Source of the DNA: JAUNKE01 sp041853585 | GTDB lineage: Bacteria; Bacillota; Clostridia; Peptostreptococcales; Filifactoraceae | Reading direction: 5' to 3' | DNA: 52,061 bases | Assembly (NCBI GenBank): GCA_041853585.1 | Contig: JBGZSM010000032.1 | Span: 1 to 52,061, forward strand | In this document: positions 40,821 to 48,034 of the stretch, piece by piece | Numbering within the stretch: the first letter of the stretch is position 1 | Layout of the letters: every line of letters starts with the position of its first letter | Notes under the pieces: model-generated | Seen by the model: the letters and a program-made list of their open reading frames with translations, nothing else | Database searches by the model: none | What the model was told of the DNA's origin: nothing | Position numbers and translations under genes: made by a program

Positions 40821-43460
40821 CTATCTTTTCAGTTGCGCGATTCGCTCCTCAATATTGTTGAGCAGTTCTTTGTATTTATCAATTTTCGCTTTTTCTTCAT
40901 CAATCAAACTTTGCGGCGCTTTTGCGACAAATCCCTGATTGTTCAATTTGCCTTCCGCTCGCTTGATCTCCGATTCAAATTTCGTTTTTTCCTTTGTCAA
41001 ACGCTCCAGCTCTTTGCCGAAATCAATCAGCTCCGCCAACGGAATAAAAATCTTCACGCCATCGACTACCACGCTGAGCGAATCATTGTCAATGTATCCT
41101 TTTTCCACAAATTCAACTTCCGATGCGGATGCCAAAGCTTTGAAATATTCACTCGCCGCGCTGAGTGCCTCTTTGACATTTTGCTCCGCGTCCATCATCA
41201 TCTTCGCTTTTTTGGATGGCGGAACATTCATTTCGGCTCTTGCATTTCGCACCGCTTTAATCATCTCCATGATTTTTGACATCATCTCTTCCGCTTTTTT
41301 ATTTTCTTCCTTTTCGCAGAAGGTCGGCCAAGAAGCGATGATTATTTTTTCATCGGTCAATTTCGAATAAATTTCTTCAGTGATAAAAGGCATGAACGGA
41401 TGCAACAACTTCAAAATGCCTTCCAATACATATTTCGCGGTAAGCAGCGCAGTTTGTTTCGCTTTTTCATTCTCTCCGTACAATCTCGGTTTGATAAGTT
41501 CGATATACCAGTCGCAGAATTCCGACCACGCAAATTCGTAAATCTTGTCCGCTGCGATACCGAGCTCGAATTTATCGAGATTGTTGGTTATCTCTCGGGT
41601 CACCGTATTGAGTCTGGATACAATCCATTGGTCGCTGAGTTCCTGATAAGATTGCAGTTCTTCACGATCTACACTCAAATCGACTTTTTCCATATTCATC
41701 AAAATAAATCGCGACGCATTCCAAATCTTGTTGGCAAAATTTCTCGACGCTTCGACACGCTCCATGTGGAAACGCATATCATGTCCCGGCGTATTTCCGG
41801 TCGCCAAGGTAAAACGCAAAGCGTCCGCGCCGTATTGCTCGATGATTTCGAGCGGGTCAATTCCGTTGCCGAGCGATTTACTCATTTTCTTTCCGTCGGC
41901 ATCGCGCACCAATCCGTGAAGCAAAACATGTCTGAACGGTACTTCGTTCATGCAGAACATCGCGGAGAACACCATTCGAATAACCCAGAAGAAAATGATG
42001 TCCGGTCCGGTCACGAGCACGGATGTCGGATAATAGTATCGAAGCATCGCGGTGCTGTTCGGCCATCCCAATGTACTGAACGGCCAAAGCGCTGACGAAA
42101 ACCAAGTGTCGAGTACATCTTCATCTTGTACGAATCGGCTCGACTGACATTTCGGGCATCGCGTCGGGAAGGTTCGGGAGACTACAATCTCATCGCAATC
42201 CTGACAATAATATGCCGGAATCCGATGTCCCCACCAAAGCTGACGGGAAATATTCCAATCGCGAATATTTTCGAGCCAATGGTAGTAGATTTTGTCAAAA
42301 CGATTCGGCACAAGCTCCAGCTCTTTGTTCTCCAAAGCCTCTATCGCCGGTTTCGCCAAATCTTCCATTTTGACAAACCATTGTTTCGAAAGCATCGGCT
42401 CGATGACGGTATCGCATCGATAACAATGACCGACATTGTGAACATGATCCTTTACTTTTGCGAGCAATCCGTCTTTTTCCAAATCTTCCACGATGGCTTT
42501 TCTCGCTTCAAATCGGCTCATTCCTTTATACTTGCCGGCATTTTCATTCATGACGGCTTTGTCGTCCATGATTTTTACACGAGGGAGCGCATGGCGTTGA
42601 CCAACTTCAAAATCGTTCGGGTCATGCGCCGGCGTGATTTTTACAACGCCCGTTCCGAATTCCTTATCGACATAATCGTCCTCGATAATCGGAATTTCAC
42701 GATTCACATAAGGAACGGTCACCGTCATGCCAATGTATTTTTTGTATCGCTCGTCGCTCGGGTTGACGGCAACCGCCGTATCGCCCAAAATGGTTTCCGG
42801 TCTGGTGGTCGCCACCTCCAATTTTTCGCCCGTCTCTTTAATAATATAGTAGAAATGGTAAAACTTACCTTGCGTTTCTTCATGCTCCACTTCGGCATCG
42901 GAAAGTGAAGTCGTACAATCCGGACACCAGTTGATGATTCGATTGCCGCGATAGATATAGCCCTGCTCATACAGGCTGACGAAAAATTCCGTAACGGCTT
43001 TGCTCAATCCTTCGTCCATCGTAAAGCGCTCCTTCGACCAATCGCAAGAGTCTCCCAATTTTTTCATCTGCTCCACGATGCGTCTGCCGAATTCTTCACG
43101 CCATGCCCAAGCGCGTTTTAGAAATTCTTCACGACCGATTTCCAATTTGCCGAGACCTTCCTGCTCTTTGATGCGCTCCACAACTTTTACTTCCGTTGCA
43201 ATTGATGCATGGTCCGTTCCCGGTTGCCAAAGTACATTGTAACCCTGCATTCTCTTGTGTCGTATCAAAATATCCTGCAAAGTATGGTCCAGCGCATGTC
43301 CCATGTGCAATTGACCGGTTATATTGGGCGGAGGCAGCATGATGCTGTAAGGCTCTTTGGACGCATCCGGTTTCGCTTCAAAGAACCCGCCTTCTTCCCA
43401 CATTTTATAAATACGACTTTCAAATTCTTTCGGGTCGTATGTAGTTGACAATTTTGACAT
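40821..43460 (-). CDS. valS: Valyl-tRNA synthetase
   Basis: This 879-residue class I synthetase has the HIGH-type motif PPPNITGQLHMGHAL (about residues 43-57), the CP1 editing domain, the motif KMSKSLGNG, the anticodon-binding domain and the carboxyl coiled coil (ELERLTKEKTKFESEIKRAE) typical of ValRS. The start is ATG 43460 with GGAGG upstream, directly after the T-box leader. It heads valS-tautomerase-pheS-pheT. Confidence 0.97.
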   Translation of the reverse strand: MSKLSTTYDPKEFESRIYKMWEEGGFFEAKPDASKEPYSIMLPPPNITGQLHMGHALDHTLQDILIRHKRMQGYNVLWQPGTDHASIATEVKVVERIKEQEGLGKLEIGREEFLKRAWAWREEFGRRIVEQMKKLGDSCDWSKERFTMDEGLSKAVTEFFVSLYEQGYIYRGNRIINWCPDCTTSLSDAEVEHEETQGKFYHFYYIIKETGEKLEVATTRPETILGDTAVAVNPSDERYKKYIGMTVTVPYVNREIPIIEDDYVDKEFGTGVVKITPAHDPNDFEVGQRHALPRVKIMDDKAVMNENAGKYKGMSRFEARKAIVEDLEKDGLLAKVKDHVHNVGHCYRCDTVIEPMLSKQWFVKMEDLAKPAIEALENKELELVPNRFDKIYYHWLENIRDWNISRQLWWGHRIPAYYCQDCDEIVVSRTFPTRCPKCQSSRFVQDEDVLDTWFSSALWPFSTLGWPNSTAMLRYYYPTSVLVTGPDIIFFWVIRMVFSAMFCMNEVPFRHVLLHGLVRDADGKKMSKSLGNGIDPLEIIEQYGADALRFTLATGNTPGHDMRFHMERVEASRNFANKIWNASRFILMNMEKVDLSVDREELQSYQELSDQWIVSRLNTVTREITNNLDKFELGIAADKIYEFAWSEFCDWYIELIKPRLYGENEKAKQTALLTAKYVLEGILKLLHPFMPFITEEIYSKLTDEKIIIASWPTFCEKEENKKAEEMMSKIMEMIKAVRNARAEMNVPPSKKAKMMMDAEQNVKEALSAASEYFKALASASEVEFVEKGYIDNDSLSVVVDGVKIFIPLAELIDFGKELERLTKEKTKFESEIKRAEGKLNNQGFVAKAPQSLIDEEKAKIDKYKELLNNIEERIAQLKR

Positions 43461-43487
43461 AAATCCTCCTTGTTCATTCCCAAAATT

Positions 43488-43710
43488 AAAAAATCCCCCA
43501 TCACAAAGGACGAGGGATTCGCGGTACCACCTTAATTCCGACATAGTCGGCTCTTTTTTCTTTAACGCAGAAATGCGTTGTTGCTACTTCGTTTCACAAC
43601 AAAACTCCAAAGCTACATCGACAGTTTATTCCAAGAAATTTTCCAGCCATGAATTTCTCTCTCTTTAGGTGTACGCTGCCGACCTCTTCTTCAACATTAC
43701 ATATAAATTT
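43488..43710 (-). promoter_or_regulatory. T-box riboswitch leader of valS
   Basis: Reading the minus strand, the leader holds a Stem I region (AGAGAG GA-type motif with a distal hairpin), the conserved T-box sequence GGTGGTACCGCG (plus 43520-43531) and a terminator, AATCCC (43492-43497 on plus) pairing with GGGATT (43514-43519), followed by a T run. T-boxes bind uncharged tRNA and allow read-through when the tRNA is not charged. A GTC valine codon at plus 43620-43622 is a tentative specifier. A promoter lies just upstream. Confidence 0.92.
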
Positions 43711-43716
43711 TCTACT

Positions 43717-43745
43717 ATTATATATTAGAATGTGCGAATATGCAA
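43717..43745 (-). promoter_or_regulatory. Promoter of the valS T-box leader
   Basis: Minus strand TTGCAT (43740-43745) and TATAAT (43717-43722) are exactly 17 bases apart. Transcription would start near 43710. Confidence 0.75.
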
Positions 43746-44102
43746 TACCTGTTGCCTCCTGTCAAAGACTTTTTAATCAAAATCATCTTTTTTCATCCGA
43801 ATTTCTCCAAAACCCCCTCAGCATTATTCTTGTCAACCTACTCTGCATTGTTTCAGTTGCATTTTCATTGAAATAACAACCTCATAGGTGCTTTTGCCTT
43901 TATCTCTTGAGATAATCTTTATGCTAAGATGATATATCACCATAAGGAATAACTTGCTTTATTTAAAATACCTACTCATTCAGAGCAACAAAAAAGCAGC
44001 AAATCTTTTCAGACCAACTGCTTTTTACCACGATTATGAGATAAACTTACTCCGTTCTTTATAATAGAGATATATTTTTTGAAAAACTAAGTAAATCGCA
44101 AT
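43746..44102. other. Gap between the valS promoter and the DUF2812 gene
   Basis: About 360 AT-rich bases with no gene. It contains the terminator of the padR-DUF2812 unit at 43991-44026. Nothing else stands out. Confidence 0.6.
43991..44026 (-). terminator. Intrinsic terminator of the padR-DUF2812 unit
   Basis: AAAAAGCAG (43991-43999) pairs perfectly with CTGCTTTTT (44018-44026), with T residues on the minus strand, 76 bases past the stop. Confidence 0.75.
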
Positions 44103-44651
44103 CTATTCCCAAATATCTTCTTCTCCTTTTGGCAGAGAATATTTTCTATGCTTTTGGAGACCCAAAATGAAGAAGATGATTCCGGAAATGATTAAGCCTG
44201 CATCGATAACAATCGTGATCCAAAACGGAACACCTTTTTCTTTCACATGGTACAGGGTTTGAATCAACATAAAGAGCCCCAATATGAACTGGGATATAGC
44301 GATGCCGAAGAAATGGGAATATTTTTTATTCATTTGCTTTGTGACCTCCTTCTTTTCAGTGTATAAATCCAACGGACCGTCGGCTGCATTTTTCCTAAGA
44401 TATACCCTTCCACCATATTGTGTCACTACAGAAATACCGGTTTGTTCTAAAAAATCAAGGTATTGCTTTCTCTTACTGCCTGTAAAATCAGGTATATCAA
44501 TCTTATACTGATACTTCACCGGGGAAACATTCTCAAACTCATATTCTCCATTGTGATAACCTATAAGCATTAGTCCTTTTTCGCCTTGCTCATTCAGCCA
44601 TTGTTCTTCCTGATAGATGTCCAAAAAAGTTTTTTTAATAGTTGTTTTCAT
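44103..44651 (-). CDS. DUF2812 membrane protein
   Basis: This 182-residue protein has a soluble amino part (EEQWLNEQGEKGLMLIGYHNGEYEFE, typical of DUF2812) and two carboxyl transmembrane helices (about 113-133 and 144-163). Such proteins commonly follow PadR-type regulators in Firmicutes; their function is not established. The ATG follows AAGGAGGA and overlaps the padR gene by 17 bases, so the two are co-expressed. Confidence 0.85.
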   Translation of the reverse strand: MKTTIKKTFLDIYQEEQWLNEQGEKGLMLIGYHNGEYEFENVSPVKYQYKIDIPDFTGSKRKQYLDFLEQTGISVVTQYGGRVYLRKNAADGPLDLYTEKKEVTKQMNKKYSHFFGIAISQFILGLFMLIQTLYHVKEKGVPFWITIVIDAGLIISGIIFFILGLQKHRKYSLPKGEEDIWE

Positions 44652-44973
44652 TAGTATCCTCCTTCACTTTTTTTGCATTTTGCAACATTTCTTCCAAACG
44701 GACAAGCTCTTTTTCAAAGAACTGTTTTCCTGTGCTTGTGATGAGATATTCAATCCTTCTATCCTGCGGATGCTCGTCTATTGCCTTAATCCAGCCTTTT
44801 TTTTGCAAAGTGTCAAATGCTCCGTAGAGAGAACCGGCTCCGAGATTTACTCGCCCGCCAGTCATTTCTGTAATATCTTTCATCAAAGCATAACCGTGAG
44901 TCGGTTTATGAAGTAGTAGCAGAATGTAAAAGACAGATTCCGTAAGAGCTCCGCTGTTTGCTGTTCTACCCAT
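44635..44973 (-). CDS. PadR-family transcriptional regulator
   Basis: This 112-residue protein has a winged helix (about 10-80): ESVFYILLLLHKPTHGYALMKDITEMTGGRVNLGAGSLYGAFDTLQKKGWI (seen in pieces, with the PadR-type GSLYGAFDTLQKKGWI wing region), then a carboxyl helix for dimerisation. GGAG precedes the ATG. It likely represses its own operon with DUF2812 by binding the large palindrome that covers its promoter (44988-45036). Confidence 0.92.
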   Translation of the reverse strand: MGRTANSGALTESVFYILLLLHKPTHGYALMKDITEMTGGRVNLGAGSLYGAFDTLQKKGWIKAIDEHPQDRRIEYLITSTGKQFFEKELVRLEEMLQNAKKVKEDTNENNY

Positions 44974-44987
44974 GACTTCTCCTTTCT

Positions 44988-45045
44988 ATTACGAATTCTG
45001 ATATATCTTTATATGTAATATATCACAATTCGTAATATCCGTCAA
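44988..45045 (-). promoter_or_regulatory. padR promoter covered by a 49-bp palindrome (probable operator)
   Basis: Minus strand -35 TTGACG (45040-45045) and -10 TATATT (45017-45022) are 17 bases apart. ATTACGAATT (44988-44997) and AATTCGTAAT (45027-45036) are exact reverse complements, with inner arms GATATAT (45000-45006) and ATATATC (45018-45024). The palindrome spans from inside the promoter spacer to just before the ribosome binding site, fitting autoregulation. Confidence 0.65.
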
Positions 45046-45402
45046 TAAAAAATAAAAAAAATTTTATACAAGGCGGAAAGATTTAGTTAAAAGGTCGTTT
45101 CAGATATACTGTTGTGATTTCTTGATATTATCCTCATTTTGTTTTTCCGATAATTTGATGTGGCGATGGATAAGACTTCCTAAAAAAATCAGATAGCTTT
45201 TTTATCCGATTTCTTTTGGAAGGCTTACAAAATGAGCTGATAAAATTCATTTTGGTTAAATTTTTGCTTTCGGTAAAGATATTTTAAAATACTGCTCCTT
45301 TGTGTTTGTAGTACGGTTGGCGAATCAATACTATATTAACACATCGGAGGTTTTTTCTTAACGCTAAAGCTACTTCTCTCCACTTGCAGAGCAAGTGGTT
45401 TA
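45046..45402. other. Noncoding region between padR and the repeat
   Basis: No gene was seen. Several hairpins occur: AAATC/GATTT with GATA/TATC arms at about 45186-45213, CAAAATGA/TCATTTTG at 45228-45254, and a perfect CCACTTGC/GCAAGTGG at 45380-45398. A promoter-like TTGTAG-N17-TACTAT lies at 45306-45334 on the plus strand. It may be decayed DNA or encode a small RNA. Confidence 0.5.
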
Positions 45403-45451
45403 TTTGTTTTGCGAAAGCTTCGCAATCGCAAAACAGGCTTAAGCCTACAAT
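45403..45451 (+). repeat. Dispersed 49-bp repeat, copy B
   Basis: It matches 8816-8864 at 46 of 49 positions in the same orientation. Here the sequence also forms an inner hairpin TTGCGAA/TTCGCAA. A perfect eight-pair hairpin stands four bases upstream, as copy A also has a hairpin upstream. The same ICFAKASQSQNRLKPT frame is open. Confidence 0.7.
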
Positions 45452-45462
45452 AAAAATAGTTG

Positions 45463-45531
45463 AAAAAAAACCTCATCACAAAGGACGAGGGATGTTACTA
45501 CTTTAATATTGGAATATGCGAATATGCTACC
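45463..45531 (-). other. Decayed partial copy of the valS promoter/T-box leader; serves as ybaK terminator
   Basis: CATCACAAAGGACGAGGGAT at 45474-45493 is identical to 43499-43518 in the valS terminator. The following GTTACTACTTTAATA aligns with the T-box core GGTACCACCTTAATT (11 of 15). TATTGGAATATGCGAATATG at 45507-45526 matches the valS promoter spacer at 43723-43742. The roughly 185 bases that form Stem I are gone. The stem CCTC/GAGG with eight T residues now terminates the ybaK gene, whose stop lies just upstream. Confidence 0.75.
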
Positions 45532-45532
45532 A

Positions 45533-46027
45533 TTAGATGCTGACATATTGAATATCAAAATCGTGGCCGGTTTTCTTGAGCACTTTGAGCACATCGTCAA
45601 AGCTCAAAAACAAAGTTGCGGTATTGTCATTGGGATGAATCCCCAAATTCTTCTCATTCTTGATATCTTTGTCAAAAATAAATTCAACCGTATTGTCTGG
45701 ATTGTTGATGGCAGCCAGCGGCCCGACCTGTCCCGGAAGAATTTGAAGATGTTTCATCAATCGGTCTTCGGAGCCGAAGCTCAATCGCGTGCTGCCGATT
45801 TGTTTTGCAATCGCCTGCACATCCACCGATTTATCTTTCGGAACCGTGATGACAAAATGTCTTTTCCCTTTCGCATCGCGTACAAAAAAGTTTTTATACA
45901 CATTTCCATGCGCGGTAATGCCTGCTTCTTCCATATCTTCAATCGTATGGCATACGGGATGTTCCACCATCTTGTAGGAAATTCCCAGCGAGTCCAAAAA
46001 TTTTAATGTTTTTTCTCTGTTTTCCAT
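45533..46027 (-). CDS. proX: YbaK/ProX-type prolyl-tRNA editing protein
   Basis: This 164-residue protein resembles the free-standing INS-domain editing proteins that hydrolyse alanyl-tRNA(Pro). Recognisable segments are VEHPVCHTIEDM, KNFFVRDAKGKRHFVITVPKDKSVD with the substrate lysine, LSFGSEDRLMKHLQILPGQVGPLAAINN and VEFIFDKDI. The ATG at 46027 is chosen because AAGG stands nine bases before it; an ATG three codons earlier is too close to that site. An extended -10 promoter lies 30 bases upstream. Confidence 0.88.
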   Translation of the reverse strand: MENREKTLKFLDSLGISYKMVEHPVCHTIEDMEEAGITAHGNVYKNFFVRDAKGKRHFVITVPKDKSVDVQAIAKQIGSTRLSFGSEDRLMKHLQILPGQVGPLAAINNPDNTVEFIFDKDIKNEKNLGIHPNDNTATLFLSFDDVLKVLKKTGHDFDIQYVSI

Positions 46028-46058
46028 CGTTTTCATCCTTTACATTGAATTTTTTCTT

Positions 46059-46067
46059 ATTATAACA
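46059..46067 (-). promoter_or_regulatory. Extended -10 promoter of the prolyl-tRNA editing gene
   Basis: Minus strand TGTTATAAT is a consensus extended -10 box about 32 bases before the start codon. Confidence 0.55.
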
Positions 46068-46103
46068 AACTTTTTCGTTTTTCAAAAGGCTGTATCTGAA
46101 TTT

Positions 46104-47276
46104 TTATACGATGATATTGCCACGCTCAATTTCGATATAGACTTTTCCGATTTCATATTCCCGATGCAAAAACTCAATCATTTTTTTCTTGGCATCATCT
46201 ATCATCGGCTGCGAGAAGCGAATCGGAACCACCATGTCGAAAATCACTTCGCTTTCAATTTTTTGAACAAATCGAAAGTCGTGGATATCAATTTCCTTGT
46301 CGATGCTGCGGGCGAAATTTTTGGTTTCGTCAAATAATTTTATGATGGCGGGGTCGTCAAAATTAATAGGATCCAAATGAATCAAAATGTTGATGCCTAA
46401 ATCGCGCGACACTCTTTTTTCGGCGCAATCGATAATCTCATGCGCCTCGATGAGTCCCAATTTGTCCGACACTTCGGCATGAACGGTCGCCAAAATCGTA
46501 CCCGCACCGTAATTGTGGACAATCAAATCGTGATAGCCCTTTACGCCTTCACATTCCAATAATTTGTCGGTAATTTCGCGACATTGTTCCTCATCGGGCA
46601 TCGTTCCCAAAATCGGGTCGATAACATCCTTGACGATATTCCAACCATTGTAGATAATCAACACGGAAACGATCAATCCGATGTATCCGTCGATTTGGAA
46701 TTTCATAAATCGTGGCAGTATCAGCGACAGCACGACGATGGATGTCGTTGCCACATCGCTCATCGAGTCCAAAGAAGCAGCCGTTAAAGTTTTGGAGCGA
46801 ATGATTTCGCCAACTTTTTTATAAAATCTCGACTGCCAAATTTTAAGCGCAACGGAGATGATAAGCAAAATTACCGAAATCGCGCTGAAAGCAATCGGCT
46901 CGGGATTGACGATTCGTTGCCACGAGGTCTTTATAAATTGAATCCCGACCATGATGACCATCAGCGACAAAAATAAAGCCGACAAATATTCCGCACGCCC
47001 ATGACCGAAAGGATGTTCTTCATCCGCCGGTTTGCCCGCATAATAAAATCCGATGAGAGTCACGACAGAGGTTCCGATATCGGAAAGATTGTTGACCGCA
47101 TCGGCGGTGACCGCAATCGAGTTGATGGATATCCCCATAATAATTTTTATGACGGAAAGCAAGGTGTTGGTTGCAATTCCGACAAGGCCGCAAAGATATC
47201 CATATTTGCGCACGATTTTTTTATCCTTGATATTCTCGTGGTCTTTTATAAAATTACGAATTAAAAAATTTGTCAT
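46104..47276 (-). CDS. Cation diffusion facilitator family transporter
   Basis: This 390-residue membrane protein has about six helices. The CDF metal-site motifs are present: DAVNNLSDIG in helix 2, HPFGHGRAEYLSAL before helix 3 and DSMSDVATT in helix 5. The carboxyl cytoplasmic domain (about 215-300) is extended by another 90 residues beyond the usual size of about 300. It exports a divalent metal such as Mn, Zn or Fe; which one cannot be told. The start is ATG 47276 with GAGGAG upstream. Confidence 0.92.
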   Translation of the reverse strand: MTNFLIRNFIKDHENIKDKKIVRKYGYLCGLVGIATNTLLSVIKIIMGISINSIAVTADAVNNLSDIGTSVVTLIGFYYAGKPADEEHPFGHGRAEYLSALFLSLMVIMVGIQFIKTSWQRIVNPEPIAFSAISVILLIISVALKIWQSRFYKKVGEIIRSKTLTAASLDSMSDVATTSIVVLSLILPRFMKFQIDGYIGLIVSVLIIYNGWNIVKDVIDPILGTMPDEEQCREITDKLLECEGVKGYHDLIVHNYGAGTILATVHAEVSDKLGLIEAHEIIDCAEKRVSRDLGINILIHLDPINFDDPAIIKLFDETKNFARSIDKEIDIHDFRFVQKIESEVIFDMVVPIRFSQPMIDDAKKKMIEFLHREYEIGKVYIEIERGNIIV

Positions 47277-47309
47277 AGCTCCTCTTATCTCCAAAAACGA
47301 CAGCGACTT

Positions 47310-47972
47310 TTATCTCAAATAACCGGACATCTCCATGCTCTGATTTTCTATTTGTAAATGACTCACATCCACATTGTTTCGAACAATGACATTGTCCTTA
47401 TCGATTTCAAAAATTGTAATCGACAGATTGCTGATGAACGGTCCCGACCAAAAATCCCTCAGCGGCAAATCGCTTGCAACCGCCAAAAGCGCTTTGATAT
47501 ATGCACCATGCGTTACGAGCAAGACATTGCCATCCGGAATCTGTGTCGAAAGCTCCTTCATCTCGCTTAAAAATGCCTTTGCTCTCGAAAACAAGCTGTC
47601 GAAGCTTTCCGCATTTTTTATCGGCCGATATAAATCCGGACGCTCGAAATAGTATCGGTAGTTTCTTTCGCTCTGCTCATCGATGCAGATTTCTTCACGC
47701 GTCTTGCCCTGCCAGTCGGCAAATCCTATTTCCGCAACGACGGGATTTTGTATCACCTGTTGCCTTCTTTTTTCCGCAATGATTTCCGCAGTTTTTACCG
47801 CTCGTCCGAGATTGCTGGAAATGATTTTTTCAAAAGGAATCGACTCCAAAAAATCCGCGAGCTTTTTTGCTCCGTCCAATCCTTTTTGAGTCAACGGCGA
47901 ATCGCTGTTGCCTTGTAAAATATGCTTTTGATTGTACTCGGTTTCGCCATGTCTTGTAATGTATAATTTCAT
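47310..47972 (-). CDS. Histidine phosphatase-family protein (CobC/phosphoglycerate-mutase like)
   Basis: This 220-residue protein begins MKLYITRHGETEYNQKHIL, with the phosphohistidine motif RHGE, and has the second histidine in LLVTHGAYIKALL. A position 62 bases after cbiA suggests alpha-ribazole phosphatase (CobC), but a general phosphatase is equally possible. The start is ATG 47972 with AAGGAAGG upstream. Confidence 0.85.
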   Translation of the reverse strand: MKLYITRHGETEYNQKHILQGNSDSPLTQKGLDGAKKLADFLESIPFEKIISSNLGRAVKTAEIIAEKRRQQVIQNPVVAEIGFADWQGKTREEICIDEQSERNYRYYFERPDLYRPIKNAESFDSLFSRAKAFLSEMKELSTQIPDGNVLLVTHGAYIKALLAVASDLPLRDFWSGPFISNLSITIFEIDKDNVIVRNNVDVSHLQIENQSMEMSGYLR

Positions 47973-48034
47973 TGCCCTTCCTTCTTGGTTTCTGAAAATC
48001 TTTTTCGGCTCTTGTTGTAACGAAGCCGCTAAGA

